From: Bryobacterales bacterium | GTDB lineage: Bacteria > Acidobacteriota > Terriglobia > Bryobacterales > Bryobacteraceae | Assembly (NCBI GenBank): GCA_003164035.1 | Contig: PLRS01000004.1 | Coordinates: forward strand, 1 to 64,000 | Length of the DNA stretch: 64,000 nt | Direction of reading: 5' to 3' | Shown here: piece after piece, positions 26,285 to 35,777 of the stretch | Layout of the letters: each line of letters starts with the position of its first letter | Numbering within the stretch: the stretch's first letter is position 1 | Program-made: the position numbers and the translations under genes | Notes under the pieces: generated by a model | What the model saw: only the letters and a program-made list of their open reading frames with translations | Told to the model about the DNA's origin: nothing | The model's database searches: none

Positions 26285-26570
26285 GCCAAACTGGTGCGAT
26301 ATGCCGACGATTTTGTGGTGATGTCGCGCTATCCGGGCAAACGTCTGTATGGCTGGATCGAAGCGAAGCTGGATTACCAGCACTTCCGGCGACTGGGGCT
26401 CAAACCCCTGGAGATCTAATGCGTGAGCCTGTGACCAAGGTTTTCAGGAGAGCCGGATGCGGGAAATCCGCATGTCCGGTTCGACGAGGGGACGGAGGGT
26501 CGCGGATTCATTCCGTTGCCCCCCGTCCAACTCTACCGGCTATGGATTTGTTTTTTCACGGCTCCCCAGG
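26285..26570 (+). mobile_element. Group II intron fossil: reverse transcriptase with internal deletion plus domain V
   Basis: 26291-26419 reads [20 protein letters not shown], then [20 protein letters not shown] and a stop. The YADD catalytic box is joined in frame directly to the usual RT C-terminal end (YQHFRRLGL), so a large middle part (thumb and X/maturase domains) is missing. After the stop, 26450-26482 matches a bacterial group II intron domain V: GAGCCGGATGCGG, GAAA, then a pairing CCGCATGTCCGGTTC arm. The GACGAGGGGACGGAGGGTC trail is typical of the intron 3' end. The 5' part of the intron is absent, so it cannot splice by itself. Confidence 0.85.
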
Positions 26571-26711
26571 AAGTGGTTCCTTAATACGTGGCCGTAATTC
26601 CGAAATCAGGTGCTTGGGCCTGGGCCACATCGTCAGTGGACCCTCCTCACCGCATTTTGGAGCTTGAGTGTCCGAGTAGTATAATTCTGCAAGCCGCACT
26701 CAAGAGGACTC

Positions 26712-27344
26712 ATGAAACGCAGACGTTTTCTCCAGGCTATCGCCGCTGCGCCCGCCGCTCCGTTGGCGGCACAACAGGCTGCACCCCCGGCCGCACCGCC
26801 CTCCCAGTTCCGCGGCGGCCAGGCCGCTCCGCCATTACAGACCACGGCCGCCGATCTTACGGCCGCGGCTACCGCGCCCGCTTTCTTCACCCCGGACCAG
26901 TTCGCCGCCCTGCGACGTCTCGGCAGTCTTCTCCAACCTCCCATGAACGGCCATCCGGGGGCGCCCGAAGCCGGTGCGCCTGAGTTCCTCGATTTTCTCC
27001 TCGGCGTCTCCCCGCCCGACCGTCAACTGCTCTACAGCAACGGTCTCCATGCGCTGAATGCCCAGGCCGGGAAGCAGTTTGAAAAATCCTTCGCCGACCT
27101 GGACGACCGCCAGGCGGACGCCATCCTCCGCCCTCTACTGGTGACGATTCCCTGGCCGGAAGACCTGCCGCGCGACCCGCTCCGCCACTTCCTGGCGCAG
27201 GCGCAGCGGGATTTTCGCACCGCCACGGAGAACTCGCGCGAGTGGGCCGCCTCCGACGCCGCCTCAGGCCGGCGCCGCGGCAGAGGGTTTGGCGGCGGCA
27301 GCGGGCTCTATTGGCTTCCCATCGATCCGGTAGTGAAGGGGTGA
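26712..27344 (+). CDS. Gluconate 2-dehydrogenase subunit 3-like protein (Tat signal)
   Basis: 210 residues. [20 protein letters not shown] is a twin-arginine-type signal. After a Pro/Ala linker, [20 protein letters not shown] begins the gluconate-dehydrogenase subunit-3 fold. In this family the small subunit carries the Tat signal and helps export the flavoprotein subunit, which has none. That fits the next gene, which starts at 27349 without a signal peptide. A Gly/Arg-rich tail ends the protein. Confidence 0.85.
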   Translation: MKRRRFLQAIAAAPAAPLAAQQAAPPAAPPSQFRGGQAAPPLQTTAADLTAAATAPAFFTPDQFAALRRLGSLLQPPMNGHPGAPEAGAPEFLDFLLGVSPPDRQLLYSNGLHALNAQAGKQFEKSFADLDDRQADAILRPLLVTIPWPEDLPRDPLRHFLAQAQRDFRTATENSREWAASDAASGRRRGRGFGGGSGLYWLPIDPVVKG

Positions 27345-27348
27345 ACGC

Positions 27349-28929
27349 GTGGCCGCAAAAGAAAAAGAATACGACGTGCTGATCGTCGGCTCCGGCCATT
27401 CCGGTGGCATGGCCGCCAATATCCTGACCCAGAAAGGCATCTCCTGCCTGATGCTCAACGCCGGGCCGCAGGCGGATTTCGCCCGCGACCGCGTGGTCAA
27501 ACCCGTCTACGAGCTCCCCTACCGCGGCTTCGGCCAGCCGGGGCGCCATCCTCACATCTACCAGGCCAACGAGTTCAACGCCAACCAATGGGTGGATGAA
27601 CGGGAAGTCCCTTACACGTACGATCCCGATAAACCGTATAACTGGGTGCGGGTGCGCCTTCTGGGCGGCCGCTCGCTATTCTGGGCGCGCGAGAGCTTCC
27701 GCCTGAGCGACTACGAATTCAAGGCCGCCGAAATCGATGGCACCGGCGACAGTTGGCCCATCGCGCTGGCCGACCTCGATCCCTACTACTCGCGCGTCGA
27801 GGCGATTTTTCGCGTCACCGGGCGGAAAGAGGCCTGGCCGCAATTCCCCGACGGCAATTTCGTCGAGAACACCTACCCGGCCGATAGCGAGACCATCCGG
27901 AAGGTGATCGATCTGGCCACGGCGCGCGGCATCGGCTGCTCCAAGGGACGTTCCTCGATGGGCCAGAACGGCCTGGCAAGCTCCGTGAACCTCTTGCTGC
28001 CCGATGCGCTCGCGACCGGCAAGCTTGATATCGTTCCCAACGCCATTGTGCGCGAAATCTCCATCGACAGGAATACGGGCCTCGCCAGCGGGGCCCACTT
28101 CGTCGACCGGCACACGGGCCGCGAGATGCACGTCAAGGCGCGCGTGGTGGTTCTCGCCGCCGGGTGCCTCGAAAGCACGCGCCTGCTGCTCAATTCGGGG
28201 ATCGCCAACTCCAGCGGCGTGATGGGGCATTACCTGATCGACCAGATCTACGGCATCAACGTCGTCGCTTCGGTTCCCGAGGCGCGCGACGGCAAAGCGC
28301 CGCAGGGCCTGATGGGCGGCAACACGTTTATGCCGCGCTTCCGCAACCTCAAGAAAGGCGAAAAACGCAATTTCATCAAAGGCTATTGCGTGCGCATCTC
28401 GAGCGGCCAAGACGCTAATCCCGAGTACTTCGCCGCTTACGGCGAAGAGTTGCGGAAGAAGCTCGCCAGCTACGCCGGCTCCTGCGTCTCCGGCGGCATC
28501 TATGGCGAACGCGTGGCGCGCTTCGAAAACCACGTCCGCATTAATAGAGATGTGAAGGACGCCTGGGGCATCCCGGTGCTGCACATCGTTGCCCAGGATT
28601 CCGATAACGAGCGCAACCTGGCCAAGGACGCCGCCGATACCATCGACGAGCTGTTCCATGCCGCCGGCTGGGAGCCCGTGTCGCGGACCGAGCGCTACAA
28701 TCCGCCCGGCTACAGCATTCACGAGCTCGGCACCTGCCGCATGGGCGACAATCCCAAAACCAGCGTGCTGAACAAGTACAACCAGAGCCACGATATCAAG
28801 AACCTGTTCGTGGTGGACGGCGCGGCCTTCGTCACCTGCGGCTGGCAGAATCCGACCATGACCATCCTGGCGCTGTCCATGCGAGCATCCGAGTATTGCG
28901 CCGAGCAGATGCGCACCGGCAGCATATGA
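27349..28929 (+). CDS. GMC-family FAD-dependent sugar/alcohol dehydrogenase
   Basis: Flavoprotein of the glucose-methanol-choline group, 526 residues, GTG start four bases after the subunit-3 gene. The FAD-binding loop [16 protein letters not shown] is near residue 10. [39 protein letters not shown] and the C-terminal [20 protein letters not shown] block (with [10 protein letters not shown] before it) are family motifs. No signal peptide, so hitchhiker export with the Tat subunit is expected. Probably a periplasmic dehydrogenase passing electrons to the cytochrome encoded next. Confidence 0.92.
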   Translation: MAAKEKEYDVLIVGSGHSGGMAANILTQKGISCLMLNAGPQADFARDRVVKPVYELPYRGFGQPGRHPHIYQANEFNANQWVDEREVPYTYDPDKPYNWVRVRLLGGRSLFWARESFRLSDYEFKAAEIDGTGDSWPIALADLDPYYSRVEAIFRVTGRKEAWPQFPDGNFVENTYPADSETIRKVIDLATARGIGCSKGRSSMGQNGLASSVNLLLPDALATGKLDIVPNAIVREISIDRNTGLASGAHFVDRHTGREMHVKARVVVLAAGCLESTRLLLNSGIANSSGVMGHYLIDQIYGINVVASVPEARDGKAPQGLMGGNTFMPRFRNLKKGEKRNFIKGYCVRISSGQDANPEYFAAYGEELRKKLASYAGSCVSGGIYGERVARFENHVRINRDVKDAWGIPVLHIVAQDSDNERNLAKDAADTIDELFHAAGWEPVSRTERYNPPGYSIHELGTCRMGDNPKTSVLNKYNQSHDIKNLFVVDGAAFVTCGWQNPTMTILALSMRASEYCAEQMRTGSI

Positions 28930-29408
28930 AAGTCCGCAGGGCTCTACTGGCGCCGCTATGCGTCGTGCTATTGCACGCGGCCGACCCTCCAGCCCAGCCC
29001 ATCCCGTTCAGCCACAAAACCCACGCCGGCGCCATGAAGCTGGCGTGCAAAATGTGCCATCCCAATCCCGACCCCGGCGAGACCATGACCATCGCGCCGC
29101 CCGCCAAGTGCATGGACTGCCATTCCGCGATTAAGGCCGACAGCCCTGCCATCAAGCGCCTCGCTGGGTTTGCCAAGGACGGCCGCGACGTCCCATGGAT
29201 ACGCGTCTACCAGATTCCTTCTTTCGTGGATTTCAGCCACCGCGCACATCTCGAAAAGGGCAACACTTGCCAGGATTGCCACGGCCCGGTGGCCCAGAGA
29301 GACCAGCTTTCCAGGGAAACCGACATCTCCATGGGCGGATGCATGAATTGTCACCGCGCCAAGAAAGCGAGCCTGGAATGCGACTTCTGCCATGAGCTAC
29401 AACACTGA
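28926..29408 (+). CDS. Secreted pentahaem cytochrome c
   Basis: 160 residues from ATG 28926, which overlaps the GMC stop (ATGA). Signal peptide ([19 protein letters not shown]) and five CXXCH haem sites: CKMCH, CMDCH, CQDCH, CMNCH and CDFCH. Additional His in FSHKTHAG and [10 protein letters not shown] can be distal ligands, a cytochrome c7/c3-type pattern. Expected electron acceptor of the GMC dehydrogenase in the periplasm. The gluconate dehydrogenase complex normally uses a cytochrome with three CXXCH of a different family, so this pairing is atypical. Confidence 0.92.
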   Translation: MKVRRALLAPLCVVLLHAADPPAQPIPFSHKTHAGAMKLACKMCHPNPDPGETMTIAPPAKCMDCHSAIKADSPAIKRLAGFAKDGRDVPWIRVYQIPSFVDFSHRAHLEKGNTCQDCHGPVAQRDQLSRETDISMGGCMNCHRAKKASLECDFCHELQH

Positions 29409-29416
29409 CTTCTTCG

Positions 29417-29460
29417 TGGAGCAGACTCTCGAGTCTGCCACGCCGGGACTAATCCCGGCG
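29417..29460 (+). terminator. Two consecutive hairpins after the cytochrome operon
   Basis: GTGGAGCAGACTC pairs with GAGTCTGCCAC (29417-29440), then CGCCGGGA/TCCCGGCG (29441-29460). No T-tract follows, so it may be a repeat used as a terminator rather than a standard intrinsic terminator. Confidence 0.5.
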
Positions 29461-29496
29461 CTTGTTTCGCATAGCCTGCCCCTCTTCCCATTGGGG

Positions 29497-29654
29497 TGTT
29501 TAACGGATCTGGGGGAAATCCGTTCCGGGAAACCGCTCCCTCGCGGTCGCGGCTCGGTAACTGACTGAAAACAGGTGGCGCTCGTAACCGAGCCGCGACC
29601 GCGAGGGAGCGGTTTCCGCGACTAAACCGTGAAATCCCCAGATCGGTTAAGCAC
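29497..29654. repeat. Full ~158-bp MITE-like element, copy A
   Basis: Imperfect terminal inverted repeats (GTGTTTAACGGATCTGGGGG and CCCCAGATCGGTTAAGCAC) enclose a long palindrome whose arms start AAACCGCTCCCTCGCGG (29530-29560 and 29584-29615). The reverse-complement element at 61419-61579 matches across its whole length, including the loop around TGTTTTCAGTCA. No coding capacity. It fills most of intergenic 29409-29740. Confidence 0.92.
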
Positions 29655-29740
29655 TCTTCGCGTCGTGACACCCTCTGCCGCCTTAATATTAGACGTGGCA
29701 GTCCCAAATAGTGCATTCTGAAGCCATGGCGGAGGACACA

Positions 29741-31576
29741 ATGGTTCGATCTTCGTGTGTATGGACGATCGCTTTTCTCTGTTGGGCAGGCAGCGCCAGC
29801 GGAGAGATACGGCAGGTGGTCTTCGACGGCACCGTGTCGGAACACAAATGGACGTTGAAGGACCTGAACGCGGAGTTGCCGTCCGACTGGAGCGGTTACA
29901 ACTACCTCGATCTGGAAATCAGGGCTTCGTCGCCGCAGCGATTCAACCTGAATCTCTACAGCCAGGGTCTGGTGCAATCGAGGCGCATGCACCCCCTTGC
30001 CAACGCCTGGATTCGTGCCGCCGTGCCGCTTACCTATTACAGGCAGCCGAACCGGCAGGGGTTCGATCTGGCCTCGGTGGGCAAGGTTCCGCGAAACTCC
30101 TTCTGGATTACTACCGGAGGCGCATACGGCGCCTTGAACGCGGTCGAGGCGATCGGAGTGGCGATGGAATATCCGCTCGGCAAGCCCACGCTGGAGATCC
30201 GCTCCGTCAAGCTCTCGAAAGAGGACCCGGGATCGGAGGTGCTGGAGCCGAAGCCGCTGGTGGACGAATTCGGCCAGTGGATTCCGGTCGACTGGCCGGG
30301 AAAGATCAAGAGCCTCGATCAGTTGAAAAAAGAGTGGGCCGAGGAGGAATCGGCTCTCGGGACTGGCAGCTTCAACTACTGCTCCTATGGAGGCTATCGC
30401 AATACGCGGGCGAAGGCGACGGGCTTCTTCCGCGTCGAACAAGCCGATGGGAAATGGTGGTTCGTCGATCCGGATGGGCACTTTTTCTTCTCCACCAGCG
30501 CCAACGGCATGGGAGTGACCGGCGATGCGCGCGTGGAGGGCCGCGAAAGCTACTATGCGGCGCTCCCGCCCGCGGGGCAGCATGGTTTCTACGCCTGGAA
30601 CCAGTCCCGGCGGTTCGGTCCGGACTGGAATACAAAATGGATGGAGTTAGCGCTCCGGCGGCTGGACGACTGGGGCATCAACACCATCGGCAATTGGAGC
30701 GATTCGCGGCTTTGGGACAGCCACAAAAAGGCTTACTTCGTTTTTCTTCGCGGCTGGGGCATGGAGACCGGCTACCTGGGCATGCCTGACGTGTACGCGC
30801 CGGATTGGCCGGCGATGGTCGACCGGGCGGCGGCGGAGCAATGCGAGCCGCGCAAGAACGATCCGTACCTGTTGGGATACTTCATTGGAAACGAGCCGCC
30901 GTGGCCGGGCAGAGAGTCGCTGGTGGTCGATACCATTCTCGATCGGCCGCCCAGTGCGATTCAGCGCGAGGCGCGGGCGTTTCTGGCTCAGGGAGACACG
31001 CCGGAGCGCCGCAAGGAATTCGTTTACCGGGCGTTTGCCCGCTACATCGAAGTGATCGACGCGGCCATCCGCAAGTACGATCCCAATCATTTGAATCTGG
31101 GCCTCCGCTTCGGCGGCGAGGTGCCGCCGGAGGCCATGGTGCGCGGCTCGCGCGGTTTCGATGTGTACAGCATGAATGTGTACAGCACGGCGGTGGACCC
31201 GAGAGTGCTGGCGAAGGTGTACGCGCTCGCCGGCCGGCCGATCCTGGTGGGAGAATTTCACTTTGGCGTGCCCGGCAGGGGGCTCGCTGCCGGCCTGGTT
31301 CAAACCCGCGACCAGGAGGAACGCGGCGTGGCCTATCGCTACTTTGTGGAGCAGGCGGCGGCGTTCCCCGCCTTCATCGGCACAAGCTGGTTCCAGTGGG
31401 TGGACCAGCCGGCGCTGGGGCGCATGGACGGCGAGAATTACAATATCGGGCTGGTAGATGTCACCGACCGGCCGTACCGAAGCCTGGTGGACGCAATTAA
31501 AGCCACCAATATGCGATTGTTCGACGTACACTCCGGCAAGATACCGCCCTTCGGCCGGATGGCCAAAACGAACTGA
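29741..31576 (+). CDS. Secreted clan-A glycoside hydrolase (GH50/agarase-like)
   Basis: 611 residues from ATG 29741, chosen because GGAGG lies six bases before it and it opens the signal peptide MVRSSCVWTIAFLCWAGSAS. Earlier in-frame starts exist at 29711 (GTG) and 29726. An N-terminal jelly-roll-like part (to about 200) precedes a TIM barrel with FFFSTSANGMGVTG, the acid/base Glu385 in YFIGNEPPW and the nucleophile candidate Glu505 in ILVGEFHFGVPG. This pattern recalls GH50 beta-agarases, but soil Acidobacteriota carry relatives of unknown polysaccharide specificity. Confidence 0.82.
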   Translation: MVRSSCVWTIAFLCWAGSASGEIRQVVFDGTVSEHKWTLKDLNAELPSDWSGYNYLDLEIRASSPQRFNLNLYSQGLVQSRRMHPLANAWIRAAVPLTYYRQPNRQGFDLASVGKVPRNSFWITTGGAYGALNAVEAIGVAMEYPLGKPTLEIRSVKLSKEDPGSEVLEPKPLVDEFGQWIPVDWPGKIKSLDQLKKEWAEEESALGTGSFNYCSYGGYRNTRAKATGFFRVEQADGKWWFVDPDGHFFFSTSANGMGVTGDARVEGRESYYAALPPAGQHGFYAWNQSRRFGPDWNTKWMELALRRLDDWGINTIGNWSDSRLWDSHKKAYFVFLRGWGMETGYLGMPDVYAPDWPAMVDRAAAEQCEPRKNDPYLLGYFIGNEPPWPGRESLVVDTILDRPPSAIQREARAFLAQGDTPERRKEFVYRAFARYIEVIDAAIRKYDPNHLNLGLRFGGEVPPEAMVRGSRGFDVYSMNVYSTAVDPRVLAKVYALAGRPILVGEFHFGVPGRGLAAGLVQTRDQEERGVAYRYFVEQAAAFPAFIGTSWFQWVDQPALGRMDGENYNIGLVDVTDRPYRSLVDAIKATNMRLFDVHSGKIPPFGRMAKTN

Positions 31577-31588
31577 GCGAGTCAGTTT

Positions 31589-32872
31589 TCAGGCAGCGCG
31601 TTGCAGGGCCGGCTCGGGCCGGAACCAGCGGACGTACGCATAGTGGAGAGCATATACCGCGCAACCCACCGCGACCGCCAGCACGGCGTTCACGGCCATG
31701 ACGGAAATGGCGGTCGAAAGGAACGCCACCGCGTCGACGCGGCTCATGCGCGGCAGGCGGCGCCATGCGCTCCAATCGAGCAGGCAGATGCCCATCCAGG
31801 CGGTTACTCCGGCCAGGGCAGCGATGGGGATGCGCGAAATCAAGCCGCTGCCCAGGCGCATGATGCCGAACAGAATCGCGGCGTGCAACAGGTTGGCCAG
31901 CCGGGTGGAGCCGCCGCAGCGAACCACGGCCAGGCTGCGGGCGGGAATGCCTACGCTGAGCGGCGCTCCGAACATGCCGCCGCAGATGTTGGCGATCCCG
32001 TAGGCGCCCAGTTCGGCATCGGCGTCGGCCAGCTTCATCGGTTTGTGGCGCCCGCGGAAATGCTCCACCACGCGAGAGGTAATCAGAATATTGACCGAGG
32101 AAACGAAGGCTAGCGCGATGGCCGACGGGAGGACGGTGAAGACGTCGCGCGGCGCCCAGTTGAAGGCGGCGAATGGGGGCAGGGAAGTGGGCACATCGCC
32201 GATATCCTTTACGCGCATGCCCAGGATGCGAGCCAGGATCGCCGCCAGCAGCACCCCGGCCAGCGGCGCCGGCACGCGGTGGGACCAGCGCGAGGAAGCC
32301 GTGGCGCCGGCGATCACCGCGGCCGACAGAATCAAAGGGAAAATCGAAATGTTGCCAAGGTTCGAAATCACCGCGGCCAATTGGCCCACGGCGGTGGAGG
32401 AAGCACGGGTGAGCGGCGAAGCCACGCCCAGCATGATGTCCATTTGCGAAATCAGCATCATGCCGCCGATACCGCAGGAAAAGCCGGTGACCACCGCTTG
32501 GGGGACGCGCATGATGTGGCGGCCCAGGCGCATGACGCAGAACGCCATCATGACGATGGCGGCAACGAGCGAAACCTTGGCCGCGCCGCCCACTCCCTGG
32601 CTCCGCACGGCGGCGGCGATGAACGGCACGGTGGCGCTGGCGGTGCCGCCGATCAGCACCGGATTGCGGCCCAGCAGGGCGATGACCGGAGCGGTGAGAA
32701 TCGAAGTGTAAACCCCCAATTCCGGAGGCAGGCCCATGAGCGACGCCATGGCCAAACCGTAGGGGAGGGCGATCAGGGCGGCGACGACGCTCCCCGAGAG
32801 GTCGCCGACCAATTGCGGCCAGCGATAGCGCTGCGCGCGGCGGAGCGCTATCGCCGAAGGGCCAGCATTCAA
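31589..32872 (-). CDS. SulP-family anion transporter without STAS domain
   Basis: Inorganic anion (sulfate/bicarbonate-type) transporter, 427 residues, with about 11-12 hydrophobic segments. Family motifs include LSGSVVAALIALPYGLAMAS near residue 25, GLPPELGVYTSI, then GGTASATVPFIAA and the later ICGGMFGAPLSVGIPARS. The STAS domain normally present at the C-terminus is missing, the chain ending 20 residues after the last helix. TTG start overlapping the aminotransferase stop by four bases, so the two are translationally coupled. Confidence 0.85.
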   Translation of the reverse strand: MNAGPSAIALRRAQRYRWPQLVGDLSGSVVAALIALPYGLAMASLMGLPPELGVYTSILTAPVIALLGRNPVLIGGTASATVPFIAAAVRSQGVGGAAKVSLVAAIVMMAFCVMRLGRHIMRVPQAVVTGFSCGIGGMMLISQMDIMLGVASPLTRASSTAVGQLAAVISNLGNISIFPLILSAAVIAGATASSRWSHRVPAPLAGVLLAAILARILGMRVKDIGDVPTSLPPFAAFNWAPRDVFTVLPSAIALAFVSSVNILITSRVVEHFRGRHKPMKLADADAELGAYGIANICGGMFGAPLSVGIPARSLAVVRCGGSTRLANLLHAAILFGIMRLGSGLISRIPIAALAGVTAWMGICLLDWSAWRRLPRMSRVDAVAFLSTAISVMAVNAVLAVAVGCAVYALHYAYVRWFRPEPALQRAA

Positions 32873-34020
32873 GCCATCACCTTAAGGAACGCGGTCTTGA
32901 ACTTGTCCATTTCCTCCTGGGTGCCGATAGACACGCGTACATAGGTGGGCCAACTCGGCCAGACGCGGCCGATATAGATCTTTTCCTTCTGCATGGCGAC
33001 GATGATTTCCCGGCCCGGCCGGCCAACGTCCACCATGAACTTGTTCGAAACCGAAGGCGTGTGCTTGAAATTGTGCTGGTCCAGGAAACCGAGCACGTCG
33101 GCGCGAACGTCGGCAATTTTCTTGCGCCGCTCGGGCACCAGGTACTTCTGTTTCAGGCTGACGTTGGCGCCGAGCATGCCGGTGATCGGCAGGGCGCCGG
33201 CGCTCCACGGGCGAATCTTGTTCAACAGGTCCGGACGCGCCAGGGCAGCGCCCGCCCGTAATCCGGCCATGCCGTAGATCTTCGAGAAGGTGCGCAGAAT
33301 GATGACGTCCTTATCCTGCGCCACCAGGTACGACATGAAAGGCGCGCCGGCAATGTGGGTGTAGGCTTCGTCGATCATTACCACCGAGCCGGCCGGTTTA
33401 TTCCGCACCAGCCATTCGATGTCCTCTTTCGGCGTGAGCGTGCCGCTGGGGTTATTCGGATTGCAGATGTAGTACAGGCCGGGGTTGGGGTCGGCCGCGA
33501 CCATGGCCCGCACGTCGTGGGCGTAGGTCTCGGTGAGCGGCACCCGGACCACTTTAGCCTTGATAAATTCGGCGGCGCGCTCGCCGGATTCATAGCCCGG
33601 GTCGGCCGTAACGAAAGCACGGGTGGGAGAAGTGAAGCCCAGCACCGCCTGGTGCAAGGGAGCGCTGGAACCGGCGAAGGGCATCACGTAGCTGGTCTTC
33701 AGGCCCTCCTGTTCGGCCAGCGTATCGGTAAACGAAAAGGTTTCCTGGTACAGGTAGCGGCCGCCTCTGTCGACAATCGCCTTCACCGCGGCCCGCGCCT
33801 CCTCGCATGGGCCTAGCGGATTCTCGTTGGCATTGATCATTACCGCGTCGGGCGGGATAGGCTCGCGGATGGCCGACAACTGGGCCAGGGCGGGTTCATT
33901 GAAGAACGGCAGCGCGGCGGCCCCGCCGGAGAGCAGGGCGGCAATGCGCCCGAAACTCCGCCGCGAAAACCCGCGCCGCAAAAATTCGTCTTGTCGCTGT
34001 TCACTCAAGCACGCGTTCAT
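32869..34020 (-). CDS. Tat-exported class I/II aminotransferase (HisC-like)
   Basis: PLP-dependent aminotransferase of the histidinol-phosphate family, 383 residues. ATG 34020 follows AAAGGGG and opens a twin-arginine leader (GFSRRSFGRIAALLSGGAAA). Catalytic Lys is in LRTFSKIYGMAGLRAG. INANENPLGP, YYICNPNNPSG and MIDEAYTHIAG are family motifs. Export makes a role in histidine synthesis unlikely. A periplasmic amino-acid or amino-sugar role coupled to the overlapping SulP transporter is possible but unproven. Confidence 0.87.
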   Translation of the reverse strand: MNACLSEQRQDEFLRRGFSRRSFGRIAALLSGGAAALPFFNEPALAQLSAIREPIPPDAVMINANENPLGPCEEARAAVKAIVDRGGRYLYQETFSFTDTLAEQEGLKTSYVMPFAGSSAPLHQAVLGFTSPTRAFVTADPGYESGERAAEFIKAKVVRVPLTETYAHDVRAMVAADPNPGLYYICNPNNPSGTLTPKEDIEWLVRNKPAGSVVMIDEAYTHIAGAPFMSYLVAQDKDVIILRTFSKIYGMAGLRAGAALARPDLLNKIRPWSAGALPITGMLGANVSLKQKYLVPERRKKIADVRADVLGFLDQHNFKHTPSVSNKFMVDVGRPGREIIVAMQKEKIYIGRVWPSWPTYVRVSIGTQEEMDKFKTAFLKVMA

Positions 34021-34287
34021 AATTCCCCTTTCGTGCGGTGGAATTGAGGTTTGTGCCGAGCGGTACGGAGAGCAAAGCGAGGAGGATCGACGTTGCCAAC
34101 CCACTGCGCAAGTCCCGGCCCAGGCACGAACCAGGCGCTCGCTAACGCAGGAGCTACTACACGCCAAGCACTGGCGTGATCCACCTGTTAGGGAGAGCGT
34201 ATCAGCTTTTTGTAAGAGGGTCGAATAAATTTAATTTATACTTCGGATCGGGGGCCGGGGCGCCGGCTTCTGCGACACTGAGATTCG

Positions 34288-34938
34288 ATGCACGAAGTAT
34301 TCGAACGAAATGGTATCCGGGGAGTCCTGCATCGTCCGGCGGAGCCTACCGGCGACGGGCTGGTGCTGACCCATGGCGCCGGGTCGGATCACCGTGCCCC
34401 GCTGCTGGCGGCCCTCGCCGCGGCCTTCGCCGAGGCCGGTTATCTGGTGCTACGCTACGATCTGCCGTTCCGGCGCGAGCGGCCCACCGGACCGCCGCAC
34501 CCCGCCCGCGCGGCGCGCGACCGTGCCGGCGTGGTGGAAGCGGCGTCGCTCGTGCGGACGCTCGGCTGTGTTCGCGTGTTCGCCGGCGGCCATTCCTACG
34601 GCGGCCGCCAAACCGCCATGGCCGCCGCCGAATCGCCGGCATTGGCCGAGGCCCTGCTGCTTGTTTCCTATCCTCTCCACCCTCCCGGCAAGCCCCAGCA
34701 GCCGCGCACAGGTTTCTTCCCGCAGTGGCGCACGCCGGCTCTATTCATTCACGGCACCGCCGACCCTTTCGGCACGATCGAGGAACTGCGCGCCGCCCTG
34801 AACCTGATTCCCGCCAGAACCGAGCTGCTGGCGATCCCCTCCGCGGGTCACGACCTGAAAGCGATTGTCCGCCACCCCGGCACCGCCGCCGATGCGTTTC
34901 GCCGCTTTTTTCCGCCCCGCGAGGGCAGTGCCATGTAG
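34288..34938 (+). CDS. Alpha/beta hydrolase (TEX30/KANL3-like)
   Basis: 216 residues. LVLTHGAGSDHRAPL (oxyanion region), the nucleophile elbow FAGGHSYGGRQTAM (Ser), Asp in FIHGTADPFGT and His in IPSAGHDLK form a triad. The size and the GGHSYGG elbow fit the dienelactone-hydrolase-like KANL3/TEX30 group found in bacteria. Substrate unknown. Stands alone before the tRNA. Confidence 0.85.
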   Translation: MHEVFERNGIRGVLHRPAEPTGDGLVLTHGAGSDHRAPLLAALAAAFAEAGYLVLRYDLPFRRERPTGPPHPARAARDRAGVVEAASLVRTLGCVRVFAGGHSYGGRQTAMAAAESPALAEALLLVSYPLHPPGKPQQPRTGFFPQWRTPALFIHGTADPFGTIEELRAALNLIPARTELLAIPSAGHDLKAIVRHPGTAADAFRRFFPPREGSAM

Positions 34939-34986
34939 TACACTGGAAAAAAGTTCGGTCCGGCCTCGTCGGACACTAAGTCTATT

Positions 34987-35063
34987 GCGCCCGTAGCTCA
35001 GTTGGATAGAGCGTCTGGCTACGAACCAGAAGGTCAGGTGTTCGAATCACCTCGGGCGCACCA
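34987..35063 (+). tRNA. tRNA-Arg (anticodon ACG)
   Basis: Seven-base acceptor GCGCCCG pairs with CGGGCGC, D-arm AGCTCAGTTGGATAGAGCG, anticodon loop CTACGAA, T-arm with GTTCGAATC, and encoded CCA. It opens the decayed accessory region; an integrase fragment lies 70 bases downstream. Confidence 0.97.
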
Positions 35064-35132
35064 TAGAATCAATAACTTAGCTGGTCCGGGCGAACAGACC
35101 TTTCATCAATTAGCAATTTGCTTCCCGTGTGG

Positions 35133-35405
35133 TCAAAGTATCAGGCCGCTCGGGAGTGAAACTTGAGCAAGCCCCCCCAGGCGATCACGACGGTAAACGA
35201 TCTGGCATTTCGGCGATACGTCCATCGGAGGGAAGAGGAGAAGATTGCCTTTGCCCTGGTGGTTCTGTTCAAAATGATGATGTTCGATATACTCAGTCAA
35301 CGCGCGGCGCAACGAAGCGTCTCCAAAGAGGATGAGCTTGGATAGGCATTCCTGACGCACGGAGCCCACCCAGCGTTCGGCAAAAGCGTTCAGATTCGGA
35401 CTCCC
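35133..35405 (-). pseudogene. C-terminal fragment of a DDE/rve integrase-type transposase
   Basis: The minus strand reads SPNLNAFAERWVGSVRQECL, then SKLILFGDASLRRALTEYIE, HHHFEQNHQGKGN and RRDRLGGLAQV. This is the end of the integrase core that carries the last catalytic Glu region and the usual C-terminal block. The first two acidic catalytic motifs are absent upstream, where the frame breaks near 35405. No terminal inverted repeats were recognised. Confidence 0.8.
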
Positions 35406-35777
35406 CGCGGAAGAACCAGTGGGCGTATGCCACTGGATCGTAGGACACGGCCACAAGCGCGGTCATTAGGAACAATCCAAACACCGAGCCGATCGCACGA
35501 AACCACCTAAAACTAGCCTCGACCCATCGTTCGGACGCCCGCGTTACATCCCCGGCTGCAGAATCCGTCATAATGCCGACAGTCATGCCTTCGTCGTCGC
35601 GCAATGATACAACGATGGCCTTCTCCATCTTGGCTGACTTCGGCTTTTCGTCGTTCCCTTGGGGCTTCAGTCTATGCGCCATCGCGAATTCGGACACACC
35701 TCCGGCCCGTGGGTCATACAGCATGGATTTCAGATTGTTCTCGAGGCGATGGCCGCTCTGGAGGGAACAGCAGCGGC

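Noticed and set aside
34987-35063. Attachment site formed from the tRNA-Arg 3' end
   Set aside because: I looked for a second copy of the T-arm/acceptor end at the far side of the accessory region (about 48 kb) and found none, so an island boundary cannot be claimed.
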